64,000 nucleotides of DNA, from positions 62,001 through 126,000 of the forward strand of contig NZ_RXMA01000001.1 of the NCBI RefSeq assembly GCF_003966125.1. The letters run 5' to 3'. This DNA comes from Azospirillum griseum (lineage in GTDB: Bacteria; Pseudomonadota; Alphaproteobacteria; Azospirillales; Azospirillaceae). The notes under the pieces are model-generated. The model was not told where the DNA came from. It saw only the letters and a program-made list of their open reading frames with translations, and searched no databases. The translations under genes and the position numbers were made by a program. Positions 50,883 through 59,037 of the stretch are shown here, one piece after another (position 1 is the stretch's first letter; each line of letters starts with the position of its first letter).

Positions 50883-52542
50883 GGGAGCGTTTCCCGAAGA
50901 GCGACATCAGCAGCAGGCCGCAGCCGATCATCGCGATGTTGACGGTGGAGAGCGCGGTCACGAGGTCCACAGCCCCCGATCCCCAGAGCGACACCAGCAG
51001 GGAGCCGATGACCTCGGTGCCGGGGCTGAGCAGATAGACGCCGGTGGAGTATTCGCGCATGAAGGTGATGAAGATCAGCAGCCAGCTCGAGATCAGGCCG
51101 ACCTTGATGAGCGGCAGCGTGAGATCGCGGCTGACCCGGCCCGCCGAGGCACCGACGACGCGGCCCGCCTCTTCCAACTCCGGCCCGATCTGCAACAGGG
51201 CACCGCTGACCAACCGCATGCCATAGGCCAACCACACCAGCGTGTAGGCGACCCAGATGGCGATCATGGTCTGGCGCATCGGCGACAGGAAGGGCGTGAA
51301 CAGGAACACCCAGAAGATCGCCAAACCCGCCACCAAACCCGGCATGGCGCGCGGCAGCAGCACCAGATAATCCATCAGGCGGGTCCAGCCGGATTGCCAG
51401 CGGTGGGCGGCCAGATTGAGCACGGTGTAGACACCGACCGACAGCGCGCCGCCGACCGAGGCGATCAAAAGCGTGTTCACGATGCCGCGCACCAGATTGG
51501 GGAAGTGCATCAGCTCGCGGAAGTGATCGAGCGTCAGCACCTGCGACAGTTGGACCCCCTCGCCCCAGCTCGACACGAAGGCGCGCAGGATCAGGCCGCT
51601 GATGGGAACCACGACGGTGAAGGCCAGCCAGCAGACGATCAGCGCCACCGCCGGCCAGCGCCAGAACCCGATCGTCACCGGCTTTTGCGCCGACGCCTTG
51701 CCCTTGACCGAGACATAGCGGTTGGCGGTGCGCAGCAGATGGCGTTGCAGGGCGACCAGCGGCAGGGCGATGCAGATGATCGACACCACGACCACGGCCA
51801 TCAGCTGATAGGACGGCGTGCCCAGCTTGTTGGTCAGCTTGTAGAGGTAGGTCGCCAGCACCAGGATGCCTTCGGGATCGCCCAGCACCAGCGGCAGGCC
51901 GAACAGCTCAAAGCCCAGGAAGAAGACCAGCACGGCGGCGTAGAGGATGTTCGGCATCACCATCGGCAGGCTGACGGTCAGGGCGACGCGCAGCGGCCCG
52001 GCCCCGGTCATCCGCGCGGCCTCTTCCACGTCCGATCCCAGGCTGCGCAAGCCGGACGAGGTGTAGAGGAAGACGTGCGGGACGTGCGTCAACCCGGCGA
52101 TGACGATCAGCATCCATTTGGAATAGAGATACCAGGGGATGGTCCCCAGCCAGCTTTTCACCCACAGCGACACGATGCCCGCCGGGCCGAGGCTGACCAC
52201 GAAGCCGAAGGCCAGCACCACCGACGACACGAACATCGGGACCAGGATCACCGGCTCGATCCAGCGGCGGCCCGGCAGGTCGGTGCGCACCATCAGAAAG
52301 GCCAGGATCGCCCCGACCGGCACGGCGATGGCGGTCATGCCAAAAGCGATGACGGCCGAATTCCACAGGGCGTCAAAGAAATCCTCGTCGTCCAGAACGA
52401 AGTCATAGGCCGAGAGGGTGAAGGCGGTTTTCGGTTGGAAGAACGGCCCGTCCAGAAAACTCTGGTAGACCACCAGCCCGATCGGGGCCAGCACGGCGAT
52501 CGCCATGGCGACGATGACCGCGATGCGCGTGGCGCGGTTCAT
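50875..52542 (-). CDS. ABC importer permease, fused double FbpB type
   Basis: 555 residues carrying two permease domains of about six helices each. The two ATPase-docking loops read EEAARMTGAGPLRVALTVSL in the first half and EEAGRVVGASAGRVSRDLTL in the second. It opens with a short basic stretch and a helix (IAVIVAMAIAVLAPIGLVVY). Such fused permeases serve ferric iron, sugar-phosphate and aminoethylphosphonate importers. It lies 168 bp from the binding-protein gene, with repeat hairpins between, and overlaps the ATPase gene. Confidence 0.92.
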   Translation of the reverse strand: MNRATRIAVIVAMAIAVLAPIGLVVYQSFLDGPFFQPKTAFTLSAYDFVLDDEDFFDALWNSAVIAFGMTAIAVPVGAILAFLMVRTDLPGRRWIEPVILVPMFVSSVVLAFGFVVSLGPAGIVSLWVKSWLGTIPWYLYSKWMLIVIAGLTHVPHVFLYTSSGLRSLGSDVEEAARMTGAGPLRVALTVSLPMVMPNILYAAVLVFFLGFELFGLPLVLGDPEGILVLATYLYKLTNKLGTPSYQLMAVVVVSIICIALPLVALQRHLLRTANRYVSVKGKASAQKPVTIGFWRWPAVALIVCWLAFTVVVPISGLILRAFVSSWGEGVQLSQVLTLDHFRELMHFPNLVRGIVNTLLIASVGGALSVGVYTVLNLAAHRWQSGWTRLMDYLVLLPRAMPGLVAGLAIFWVFLFTPFLSPMRQTMIAIWVAYTLVWLAYGMRLVSGALLQIGPELEEAGRVVGASAGRVSRDLTLPLIKVGLISSWLLIFITFMREYSTGVYLLSPGTEVIGSLLVSLWGSGAVDLVTALSTVNIAMIGCGLLLMSLFGKRSHG

Positions 52543-52563
52543 GGGGATGTTCCTTGGTGCGTG

Positions 52564-52681
52564 CCCTCAATCCCTCCCCCCGGCGGGGAGAGGGATGGGT
52601 GAGGGGGACGCGCGGCGACCGGCGTCCGGCGGATGGTTTTCCCTCTGTCGCCGTTCCTCTCCCCCATGGAGAGAGAGGAAC
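52564..52681. repeat. Two imperfect palindromes between the binding-protein and permease genes
   Basis: The first (52564-52605) pairs CCCTCAATCCCTCCCC with GGGGAGAGGGATGGGTGAGG, imperfectly; this looks like the C/T-rich repeat scattered through many proteobacterial genomes. The second pairs GTTCCTCTC (52653-52661) with GAGAGGAAC (52673-52681). Both may stabilise the upstream binding-protein mRNA. Confidence 0.6.
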
Positions 52682-52710
52682 AGGTCATCGGCGGGGGAAA
52701 GCGGGCAATC

Positions 52711-53829
52711 TCACTTGCCTTGCAGCGACTTCTGCCAATCCTTCAGGAACTTCAGGCGCTTGGCCTGGTCCAGATAGGTCAGCAGTTCCGGCCCGACCTG
52801 GATCGGGCGCAGCATGGATTCCGGCAGGTCGGCGGTCGGGTTGATGTGGGTCAGATCGGTGCGGATCGATCCCATGTAACGGGCGACCATCGCCTCCTGC
52901 CCCTGCTTGGACAGCAGGTAGTCCAGGAACAGCTTGGCGGCGTTCGGGTGACGGGCGGCCTTGGGGATGAAGGCGATGCGCGACATCACGATGGTGTAGT
53001 CGTTGGGCAGCACCACGCCGATGGAGGTCGGATCCTTCTTCTGCCGTTCCAGCACATAGGAGCCGATCATGTTGTAACCGATCGTGTGCTCGCCCGAGGT
53101 CAGGCGTTCGATCATGGCACCCGAGGAGGTGTAGAGCTTCACCCCGGTCTGGCCCATGGCCTTCACCAGATCCCAGGTGTTGCTGTTCGCCTGCGCGTCC
53201 TGGGTGATGTAGAGGAAACCGACGCCGCTGCGCTCGGGGTCATAGGACGTGACCTTGCCCTTGTAGGCGTCGGCCTTGGCGGTCAACAGCTTGGCAAGAT
53301 CGGCGTGGGTCTTCGGCACGTCGGCTTCGGGAACCAGGCGCTTGTTGTAGGCGAAGACAATGGGTTCGGCGGTGGTCCCGTAGGCCTCGTTCTTCCAGTT
53401 CGCCCAGGCGGGCAGCGCCTTGGATTCCTGCGTGGCGTAGGGCTGGGCGTAGCCGTCGTTCACCAGCTTGATCTGGAGGTCCATCGCCGAGGACCACATC
53501 AGGTCAGCGGTGCCGGTGTTGGCGGCGGCCTCGCTGATGAAGCGGTTGTACATCTCGGTGGAGTTCTGATCGGCGTATTCCAGCTTGATCTTGGGATAGA
53601 GCGCCTCGAAGCCCTTCAGCAGCTCCGACACCGCCGAGGCGTCGGTCGCCGAATAGATGCTGAGGGCACCTTCCTGGTTCGCCGCCTCGATGATCTTGGC
53701 ATAGGACGGGTCATAACCGGCGGGCACGCTTTGCGCCTGCGCCGTTCCGGCGGTCAGGCCCGGAACGGTGATGGTCAGGCTGACGGCGGTCAGGGCGGTG
53801 GCAACCAGAAGGGCGAATTTGCGGCTCAT
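52711..53829 (-). CDS. ABC importer periplasmic binding protein, ferric/AfuA-like
   Basis: 372 residues from ATG 53829, with AGGAGAGGA upstream. Signal peptide LLVATALTAVSLTITVPGL, then the mature protein with LSIYSATDASAVSELLKGFE, NTGTADLMWSSAMDLQIKLV and EPIVFAYNKRLVPE, the pattern of family 1 extracellular binding proteins. The paired tyrosines that hold iron in FbpA are not visible (the corresponding part reads IGYNMIGSYVLER), so hexose-phosphate, aminoethylphosphonate or another oxyanion is as likely as iron. It is first of a three-gene import operon, divergent from a two-component system. Confidence 0.88.
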   Translation of the reverse strand: MSRKFALLVATALTAVSLTITVPGLTAGTAQAQSVPAGYDPSYAKIIEAANQEGALSIYSATDASAVSELLKGFEALYPKIKLEYADQNSTEMYNRFISEAAANTGTADLMWSSAMDLQIKLVNDGYAQPYATQESKALPAWANWKNEAYGTTAEPIVFAYNKRLVPEADVPKTHADLAKLLTAKADAYKGKVTSYDPERSGVGFLYITQDAQANSNTWDLVKAMGQTGVKLYTSSGAMIERLTSGEHTIGYNMIGSYVLERQKKDPTSIGVVLPNDYTIVMSRIAFIPKAARHPNAAKLFLDYLLSKQGQEAMVARYMGSIRTDLTHINPTADLPESMLRPIQVGPELLTYLDQAKRLKFLKDWQKSLQGK

Positions 53830-53901
53830 CGTCTTCCTCTCCTCAAAACGCTTGTTGTCCGACGCACCGGGGCGGATCACTGTCCCGTTGCGGGCGGGGT
53901 T

Positions 53902-53952
53902 GGTTGGACTTACAAGCGACTATAGGCGTCCAACCTGTCGCCAATCTGTCGC
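53902..53952. promoter_or_regulatory. Divergent control region: inverted repeat plus Pho-box-like direct repeats
   Basis: GGTTGGAC (53902-53909) and GTCCAACC (53928-53935) form an inverted repeat. They are followed by CTGTCGC-CAAT-CTGTCGC (53935-53952), direct repeats with an 11-bp period, the arrangement bound by OmpR/PhoB-type regulators. The region lies about 75-105 bp from both start codons. Confidence 0.6.
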
Positions 53953-54029
53953 GGGTAAAAATTGTTTGGCGAACGGACGACCCGGCGCGAAGACCGGAAG
54001 GCCCAGATCAAAGGGAGACGGCCAGCGGC

Positions 54030-54698
54030 ATGAGAATCCTGATTGTCGAAGACGACGCCGCGCTGGCGCGCGGGCTGGTCGGCTCGCTGAAGCTGGCCGG
54101 ATACGCGGTCGATCACGAATCCAACGGCGAAGAGGCCGTGCGGTCCGAACAGGCGGAACCCTATGGGCTGGTCATTCTGGATCTGGGCCTGCCCGGCCTG
54201 TCGGGGTTCGAGGTGTTGAGCCGAATCCGGCGGCGTGGCTCCACCGTGCCGGTGATGATCCTGACCGCGCGCGAGGCGGTGGCCGACCGGGTGAAGGGGT
54301 TGGATCTGGGGGCCGACGACTACCTGCTGAAGCCCTTCGAACCCGCCGAGTTCGAGGCCCGCGTGCGCGCCCTGATGCGCCGGGGCCAGGGCTTGCCAAC
54401 CCCCGAACTGGTGTGCGGCGGCCTGCGTTACGACCGCTCCACCGCGCGGGTGTCGGTGAACGGGCGGCTTCTTGATTTGCGCAAACGGGAATTGGCGGTG
54501 CTGGAGGGTCTCATCACCCGCGCGGGCAAGGTGGTGCCAAAAGACCGGCTGTCGGGCGAGGTGTTCGGCTTTGACGAACCGGTAGCCCCCAACGCCATCG
54601 AGCTGTACATCGCCCGCCTGCGGAAAAAACTGGAGCCGGACGGCCCGCAAATCCGCACGATTCGGGGCTTGGGCTATCTGATGGAACTGCCGGGATGA
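54030..54698 (+). CDS. OmpR-family response regulator (TctD/QseB-like)
   Basis: 222 residues from ATG 54030 (GGGAG upstream). Receiver: ILIVEDDAALARGLVGSLK, phospho-Asp in LVILDLGLPGLSG, MILTAREAVADRVKGLDLGA, YLLKPFEPAE. The C-terminal winged helix includes LDLRKRELAVLEGLITRAGK and NAIELYIARLRKKLEPDG. It overlaps the kinase gene by 4 bp. The divergent import operon is its likely target, through the direct repeats in the shared region. Confidence 0.92.
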   Translation: MRILIVEDDAALARGLVGSLKLAGYAVDHESNGEEAVRSEQAEPYGLVILDLGLPGLSGFEVLSRIRRRGSTVPVMILTAREAVADRVKGLDLGADDYLLKPFEPAEFEARVRALMRRGQGLPTPELVCGGLRYDRSTARVSVNGRLLDLRKRELAVLEGLITRAGKVVPKDRLSGEVFGFDEPVAPNAIELYIARLRKKLEPDGPQIRTIRGLGYLMELPG

Positions 54699-56143
54699 CC
54701 GGAGGCGAAACCGCCGCCACCCGCCGCGCCCCTTCCCTGCGTCGCCGCCTGCTCACCCGGCTGCTGGTCCCGTTGGGGGCGCTGGCGGTGGGGTTGGGGG
54801 TGGGCGGGGCCGCCCTGATCCATGGCTTCGTCCAATCCACCCATGACCGCGTGCTCGCCGGGTCGGTGCTGGCCATCGCCGAGCGCCTGGCGGTGAACGA
54901 CGACGACGGCGAGGTGACGGTGGATCTGCCCGCCGTCGCCTTCGGCATGCTGGAGAGTCAGGCGCGCGACAACATCTATTACAACGTGTCCCATCGCGGC
55001 GGCATCGTCACCGGCTATCTCGACCTGCCGACGCTGGATCCCGACACGCTGCCGCTGAACAGCACCCGCTTCCGTGACGACCGGTATCACGGCCACCCGG
55101 TGCGCATCGCCGCGCAGACCCGGCGTCTCTACGGCCAAAGTCAACCGATCCTCGTGCAGGTCGCGGAAACCACCGAGGGCCGGCGGGCGTTGGAGATCCG
55201 GCTGCTGCTGTGGTTGACCGTGCTGGAGTTGGCGCTGGTGGTGGGCAGCGGTGTCCTGGTCTGGGGGGCGGTGGGCCGGGGGCTGGCCCCGCTGCTGCGC
55301 CTGCGCCGGGTGATCGATTCGCGATCGGCCAGCGGATCGATGGCTCTGGTCCCGCTGCCGCTCGCGGTCGTCCCGCGCGAGGCGTTGCCGCTGGTCGTCG
55401 CCATCAACGGGCTGCTGGAGCGGCTCGACCAATCCATCGGGGCGATGCGCCGTTTCACCGCCGACGCCTCCCACCAGCTGCGCACGCCGCTGGCGGTGCT
55501 GCGCACCCATCTGGCGCTGCTGCGGCGGCACGGAACCGACACACCGGAGGGCCGCGCCGCGCTGGAGGATGTGGAGGGGGCCGCCCGGCGGTTGGAACGG
55601 CTGCTGACCCAATTGCTCGCCCTGGCCCGCGCCGACGAGGACAGCCCGGTTCCGCCCCCCGTCGAAACCACCGATCTGGTGCAGACCGCCGCCGACATCG
55701 CCGCCGAGCAGGTCCCCGCCGCGCTGGCCTGCGGCGTCGATGTGCTGTTCGACGCGCCGCCGGACGACGCCCCCCGGCTGGTCAACGGCAACGCGGTGTT
55801 GGTGGGGGAGTTGCTGGCCAACCTGATCGACAACGCCATCCGCTACAACCGCCCCGGCGGCAGCGTGGCCGTGCGGGTGATCGGCCCGGCCGACGCGCCG
55901 TCGCTGGAAGTGGAGGACGACGGCCCCGGCATCCCCGCCGACCAGCGGGACCGGGTGTTCGAACGCTTCTTCCGCCTGCCGCAAACGGCGGAGCGGGCGC
56001 GCAACGGCAGCGGCCTGGGGCTGGCCATCGTCCGCGCGCTCGCCGACCGGCTGGGGGCCGAGGTCGCCTTGCAGGACCGGACCGACGGCGGGCCGGGCCT
56101 GCGGGTGACGGTGCGGTTCCGCCCGGCAGGATCGGCGGCTTAA
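54695..56143 (+). CDS. Sensor histidine kinase (TctE/QseC-like)
   Basis: 482 residues. The N-terminal helix (LVPLGALAVGLGVGGAALIH), a ~125-residue periplasmic region (TctE-N-like, with IYYNVSHRGGIVTGYLDLPT) and the second helix (LELALVVGSGVLVWGAVGRG) are followed by a HAMP-like stretch. Kinase core: FTADASHQLRTPLAVLRTHL, LIDNAIRYNRPGG, EDDGPGIPADQRDRVFERFF, SGLGLAIVRALADR. Its stop overlaps that of the converging ackA by 3 bp. It partners the regulator immediately upstream. Confidence 0.92.
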   Translation: MTGGETAATRRAPSLRRRLLTRLLVPLGALAVGLGVGGAALIHGFVQSTHDRVLAGSVLAIAERLAVNDDDGEVTVDLPAVAFGMLESQARDNIYYNVSHRGGIVTGYLDLPTLDPDTLPLNSTRFRDDRYHGHPVRIAAQTRRLYGQSQPILVQVAETTEGRRALEIRLLLWLTVLELALVVGSGVLVWGAVGRGLAPLLRLRRVIDSRSASGSMALVPLPLAVVPREALPLVVAINGLLERLDQSIGAMRRFTADASHQLRTPLAVLRTHLALLRRHGTDTPEGRAALEDVEGAARRLERLLTQLLALARADEDSPVPPPVETTDLVQTAADIAAEQVPAALACGVDVLFDAPPDDAPRLVNGNAVLVGELLANLIDNAIRYNRPGGSVAVRVIGPADAPSLEVEDDGPGIPADQRDRVFERFFRLPQTAERARNGSGLGLAIVRALADRLGAEVALQDRTDGGPGLRVTVRFRPAGSAA

Positions 56144-57330
56144 CCCCGCCCGGCCAACGCGTCGCGCGTGTGCAGGGCGATCATCCGTTCCTCGTCGGTC
56201 GGGATGACGTAGACCGGGATGCGGCTGTCAGGCGTGGAGATGCGCGTTTCGTTGGCCGTGTTGGCGGCCTCGTCAATGCGCACGCCCAGCCACGCCAGCT
56301 TGTCGCCCACCCGCGCCCGCACCGGGGCGGAGCGTTCGCCGATGCCCGCCGTGAAGACAAAGGCGTCGATGCCGCCCAGCGAGGCGGCCAGCGCCCCGGC
56401 TTCCTTGGCGATGCGGAAACAGAACAGCTCCACCGCCTCTTGCGCGTGGGGATCGGCGCTGTCCAGCAGGGCGCGCATGTCGTTCGACACGCCCGACACG
56501 CCGAGCAGCCCCGACTTGTTGTAGAGCAGCTTTTCAATCGCCCCGGCGTCCAGGCCCTTTTCCCGCATCAGATAGATCAACACGCCGGGATCGATGGCCC
56601 CGCAACGGGTTCCCATCGGCAGCCCGTCCAGCGCGGTGAATCCCATGGTGCTGTCCACGCTGCGCCCGCCATGGATGCCGCACATGCTGGCCCCGCTGCC
56701 CAGATGGGCGACGACGACGCGCGCGTCGCGCAGGTCCGGCGCGATGTCCGGCAGGCGGCGGGCGATGTACTCGTAACTCAGGCCATGGAAGCCGTAGCGC
56801 CGCACCCCCTCGTCGGTCAGCTCGCGCGGAATGGCGAACATCCCCGACTGCCAGGGCTGGCCCCGGTGAAAGGCGGTGTCGAAGCAGGCGACCTGCGGCA
56901 AATCCGGGTGCGCGTCGGCCAAGGCCCGGATGGCGGCGAGGTTGTGCGGCTGGTGCAGCGGGGCCAGCGGGACCAGCCCGTCCAGTTCGGCCAGCACCTC
57001 CGGCGTCAGCCGCACCGGGGCGGCGTGGCGCACCCCGCCATGGACAACGCGATGCCCGGCGGCGATCAGCGTCGCCCCCTCCAGCCGCTCCTCGATCCAG
57101 TCCAGCAGATAGGCCAGCAGCGCCTTGCGGTCGCTGGCCTCCCCCGCCGTCCAGCTTTTGCCCGCCAGCGGCTGGCGCTGGGCGTCCTTGGCCTCGAACA
57201 CCGGGGCGGTGCCGATGCCGGAGATCTGGCCGTTGATGGTCGCCACCGGATCGCCCTGCCCGCCGTCGCGGAAGACGGAGAATTTCAGGCTGGAAGACCC
57301 GGCGTTGATGACCAAAATCGCCTGTGTCAT
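56140..57330 (-). CDS. ackA: Acetate kinase
   Basis: 396 residues from ATG 57330, normal length. ASKHA-fold motifs: INAGSSSLKFSVF, GHRVVHGG, VACFDTAFH, YGFHGLSYEYI, VVAHLGSGASMCGIHGGRSV, DSTMGFTALDGLPMGTRCG (catalytic Arg region) and FVFTAGIGERSAPVR. It interconverts acetate + ATP and acetyl phosphate. It lies 17 bp after the MaoC-phosphotransacylase gene, so the two enzymes form one acyl-CoA/acyl-phosphate/acid unit; propionyl or butyryl substrates are also possible. Confidence 0.95.
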   Translation of the reverse strand: MTQAILVINAGSSSLKFSVFRDGGQGDPVATINGQISGIGTAPVFEAKDAQRQPLAGKSWTAGEASDRKALLAYLLDWIEERLEGATLIAAGHRVVHGGVRHAAPVRLTPEVLAELDGLVPLAPLHQPHNLAAIRALADAHPDLPQVACFDTAFHRGQPWQSGMFAIPRELTDEGVRRYGFHGLSYEYIARRLPDIAPDLRDARVVVAHLGSGASMCGIHGGRSVDSTMGFTALDGLPMGTRCGAIDPGVLIYLMREKGLDAGAIEKLLYNKSGLLGVSGVSNDMRALLDSADPHAQEAVELFCFRIAKEAGALAASLGGIDAFVFTAGIGERSAPVRARVGDKLAWLGVRIDEAANTANETRISTPDSRIPVYVIPTDEERMIALHTRDALAGRG

Positions 57331-57347
57331 CGCGTCCCCTCCCCGCC

Positions 57348-58817
57348 TTATTCCGCCGCCAGCGCGGCCGACGCCCGGCGCGACGCCGCGACCAGCACCG
57401 CCACCGCGCAGGAGGCCAGACGGGTCCGCACGTTGTCGGCCCGGCTGGTCAGGATGATCGGCACGCGCGCACCCAGCACGATGCCCGCCGCGTCGGCGTG
57501 GGCCAGGAAGGACAGCTGCTTGGCCAGCATGTTGCCCGCTTCCAGATCGGGAACCAGCAGGATGTCGGCCTTGCCCGACACGTCGGACGTGATGCCCTTG
57601 GTGATGGCGGCCTCGCGGCTGATGGCGTTGTCGAAGGCCAGCGGGCCGTCCAGGATGCCGCCCTTGATCTGGCCCCGGTCGGCCATCTTGCACAGCGCGG
57701 CGGCTTCCAGGGTGGAGGCGATCTTCGGGTTGACGGTTTCCACCGCCGACAGGATCGCCACGCGCGGCGTCGCCACGCCCAGAACCTTCGCCAGATCGAT
57801 GGCGTTCTGGACGATGTGCACCTTGTCTTCCAGGGTCGGGTAGATGTTGATCGCCGCGTCGGTGATGAGCAGCGGGCGCGGGTAGGTCGGCACGTTCATG
57901 ACGAAAACATGGCTCAGCCGCCGCCCGGTGCGCAGGCCGGTTTCCTTGCGGACCACTTCGCCCATCAACTCGTCGGTGTGCAGGGAGCCTTTCATCACCG
58001 CCTCGCACTCGCCGGTGCGGGCCAGACGGACGCCGGTTTCCGCCGACGCGTGGCTGTGCGGCACATCGACCAGACGGAAGCGGGCGATGTCCAGCCCGTT
58101 GGCGTCGGCCACCGCGCGGATCTTCGCCTCCGGCCCGACCAGCACCGGATCGATCAAGCCAGCCTCCGCCGCCTCCACGGCGCCACGCAGGGAGCTTTCA
58201 TCGCAGGGATGGACCACGGCGGTCGGGACCGGCGGCAGCGCCTCGCACTTCTTCAGCATGAGTTCATGGCCATCGTGGCGGATGACCTGAACCTGCGGCA
58301 GTTCGGAAGCGGAGCGGCGGACCTTCTCGGTCGGGGCCACCACCTGGGCCACGCCGGTGACAACCGGTTTGCCGTCCTGGTTGGCGGCGAGGCAATCGAA
58401 GGTCACGGCGGTGCGGGTCGCGTCCTTGGCGGTCGCGGTCACGGTCACGGTGAGGACGTCGCCCAGCCGCACCGGACGGTGGAACGTCAAATCCTGGCCC
58501 AGATACACGGTGCCCGGCCCCGGCAGCAGCGTGCCCAGCACGGCGGAGATCAGCGACGCCGACCACATGCCATGGCCGACCACCCGCCCGTCCGCCGCGT
58601 AATCCTCGTCCAGATGCGACGGGTTGAGATCACCCGACACTGTGGCGAACAGTTCGATGTCGGCCATGGTCAGGCGGCGCGACAGGCTGGCCTGCTGGCC
58701 GATGTGGATTTCCGCGAAGGTGACGTTTTCGATCATGGTGCTGCCGTTGTTGCCGTTCTGCACGATGCCGCTGCGGCCATAGAGATCGGTCGCGAGGTCG
58801 GCGGTGGCGGTGTCCAT
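57348..58817 (-). CDS. Bifunctional MaoC-like hydratase / phosphate acyltransferase
   Basis: 489 residues from ATG 58817, with GAGGAG 8 bp upstream. Residues ~35-165 are a MaoC hotdog domain (MADIELFATVSGDLNPSHLD, VVGHGMWSASLISAVLGTLL). The C-terminal ~310 residues are a phosphate acetyl/butyryltransferase (AGLIDPVLVGPEAKI, VMKGSLHTDELMGEVVRKE, VNPKIASTLEAAALCKMADR, GIVLGARVPIILTSRADN). The fusion would hydrate an enoyl-CoA and exchange CoA for phosphate, feeding the kinase next door. It is known as an annotated family in alphaproteobacteria; the physiological substrate is unproved. Confidence 0.9.
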   Translation of the reverse strand: MDTATADLATDLYGRSGIVQNGNNGSTMIENVTFAEIHIGQQASLSRRLTMADIELFATVSGDLNPSHLDEDYAADGRVVGHGMWSASLISAVLGTLLPGPGTVYLGQDLTFHRPVRLGDVLTVTVTATAKDATRTAVTFDCLAANQDGKPVVTGVAQVVAPTEKVRRSASELPQVQVIRHDGHELMLKKCEALPPVPTAVVHPCDESSLRGAVEAAEAGLIDPVLVGPEAKIRAVADANGLDIARFRLVDVPHSHASAETGVRLARTGECEAVMKGSLHTDELMGEVVRKETGLRTGRRLSHVFVMNVPTYPRPLLITDAAINIYPTLEDKVHIVQNAIDLAKVLGVATPRVAILSAVETVNPKIASTLEAAALCKMADRGQIKGGILDGPLAFDNAISREAAITKGITSDVSGKADILLVPDLEAGNMLAKQLSFLAHADAAGIVLGARVPIILTSRADNVRTRLASCAVAVLVAASRRASAALAAE

Positions 58818-58993
58818 CTCTAAACTCCTCAAAGGATCGCGACCGATTGCAGGCCGAATCCTCCCAGACCCGGTTTCTGAAAAGCCGACCGGACCCTGTT
58901 CTTGGGTCTCCCGTTCACAGAAGACCGTGGGCAAGGCGGCGCGCGCCGCTTCCCAGCCCGAATGAGCGATACCGCAGCGCAGCGCGCTTCCCA

Positions 58994-59007
58994 ATGACCT
59001 ATATCAA
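58994..59007. promoter_or_regulatory. FNR/FixK-like site upstream of the MaoC-PTA/ackA operon
   Basis: ATGACCTATATCAA matches the TTGA-N6-TCAA FNR-type palindrome at seven of eight positions. It lies ~180 bp upstream of the MaoC-PTA start and ~30 bp before the neighbouring stop at 59038. Anaerobic or microaerobic control is an inference. Confidence 0.4.
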
Positions 59008-59037
59008 TCAAACGGCTAAGGTATTGTTACCAATAGA

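Noticed and set aside
50866..52602. Reading frame of 578 codons antisense to the FbpB-like permease
   Set aside because: The sense strand encodes a clear double permease. The antisense product is Asp/His/Gln/Arg-rich with no domain.
57331..58008. N-terminal extension of the ackA frame
   Set aside because: It runs out of frame over the phosphotransacylase domain and is Gly/Arg-rich. The real start is the ATG at 57330 directly before the ASKHA motif.
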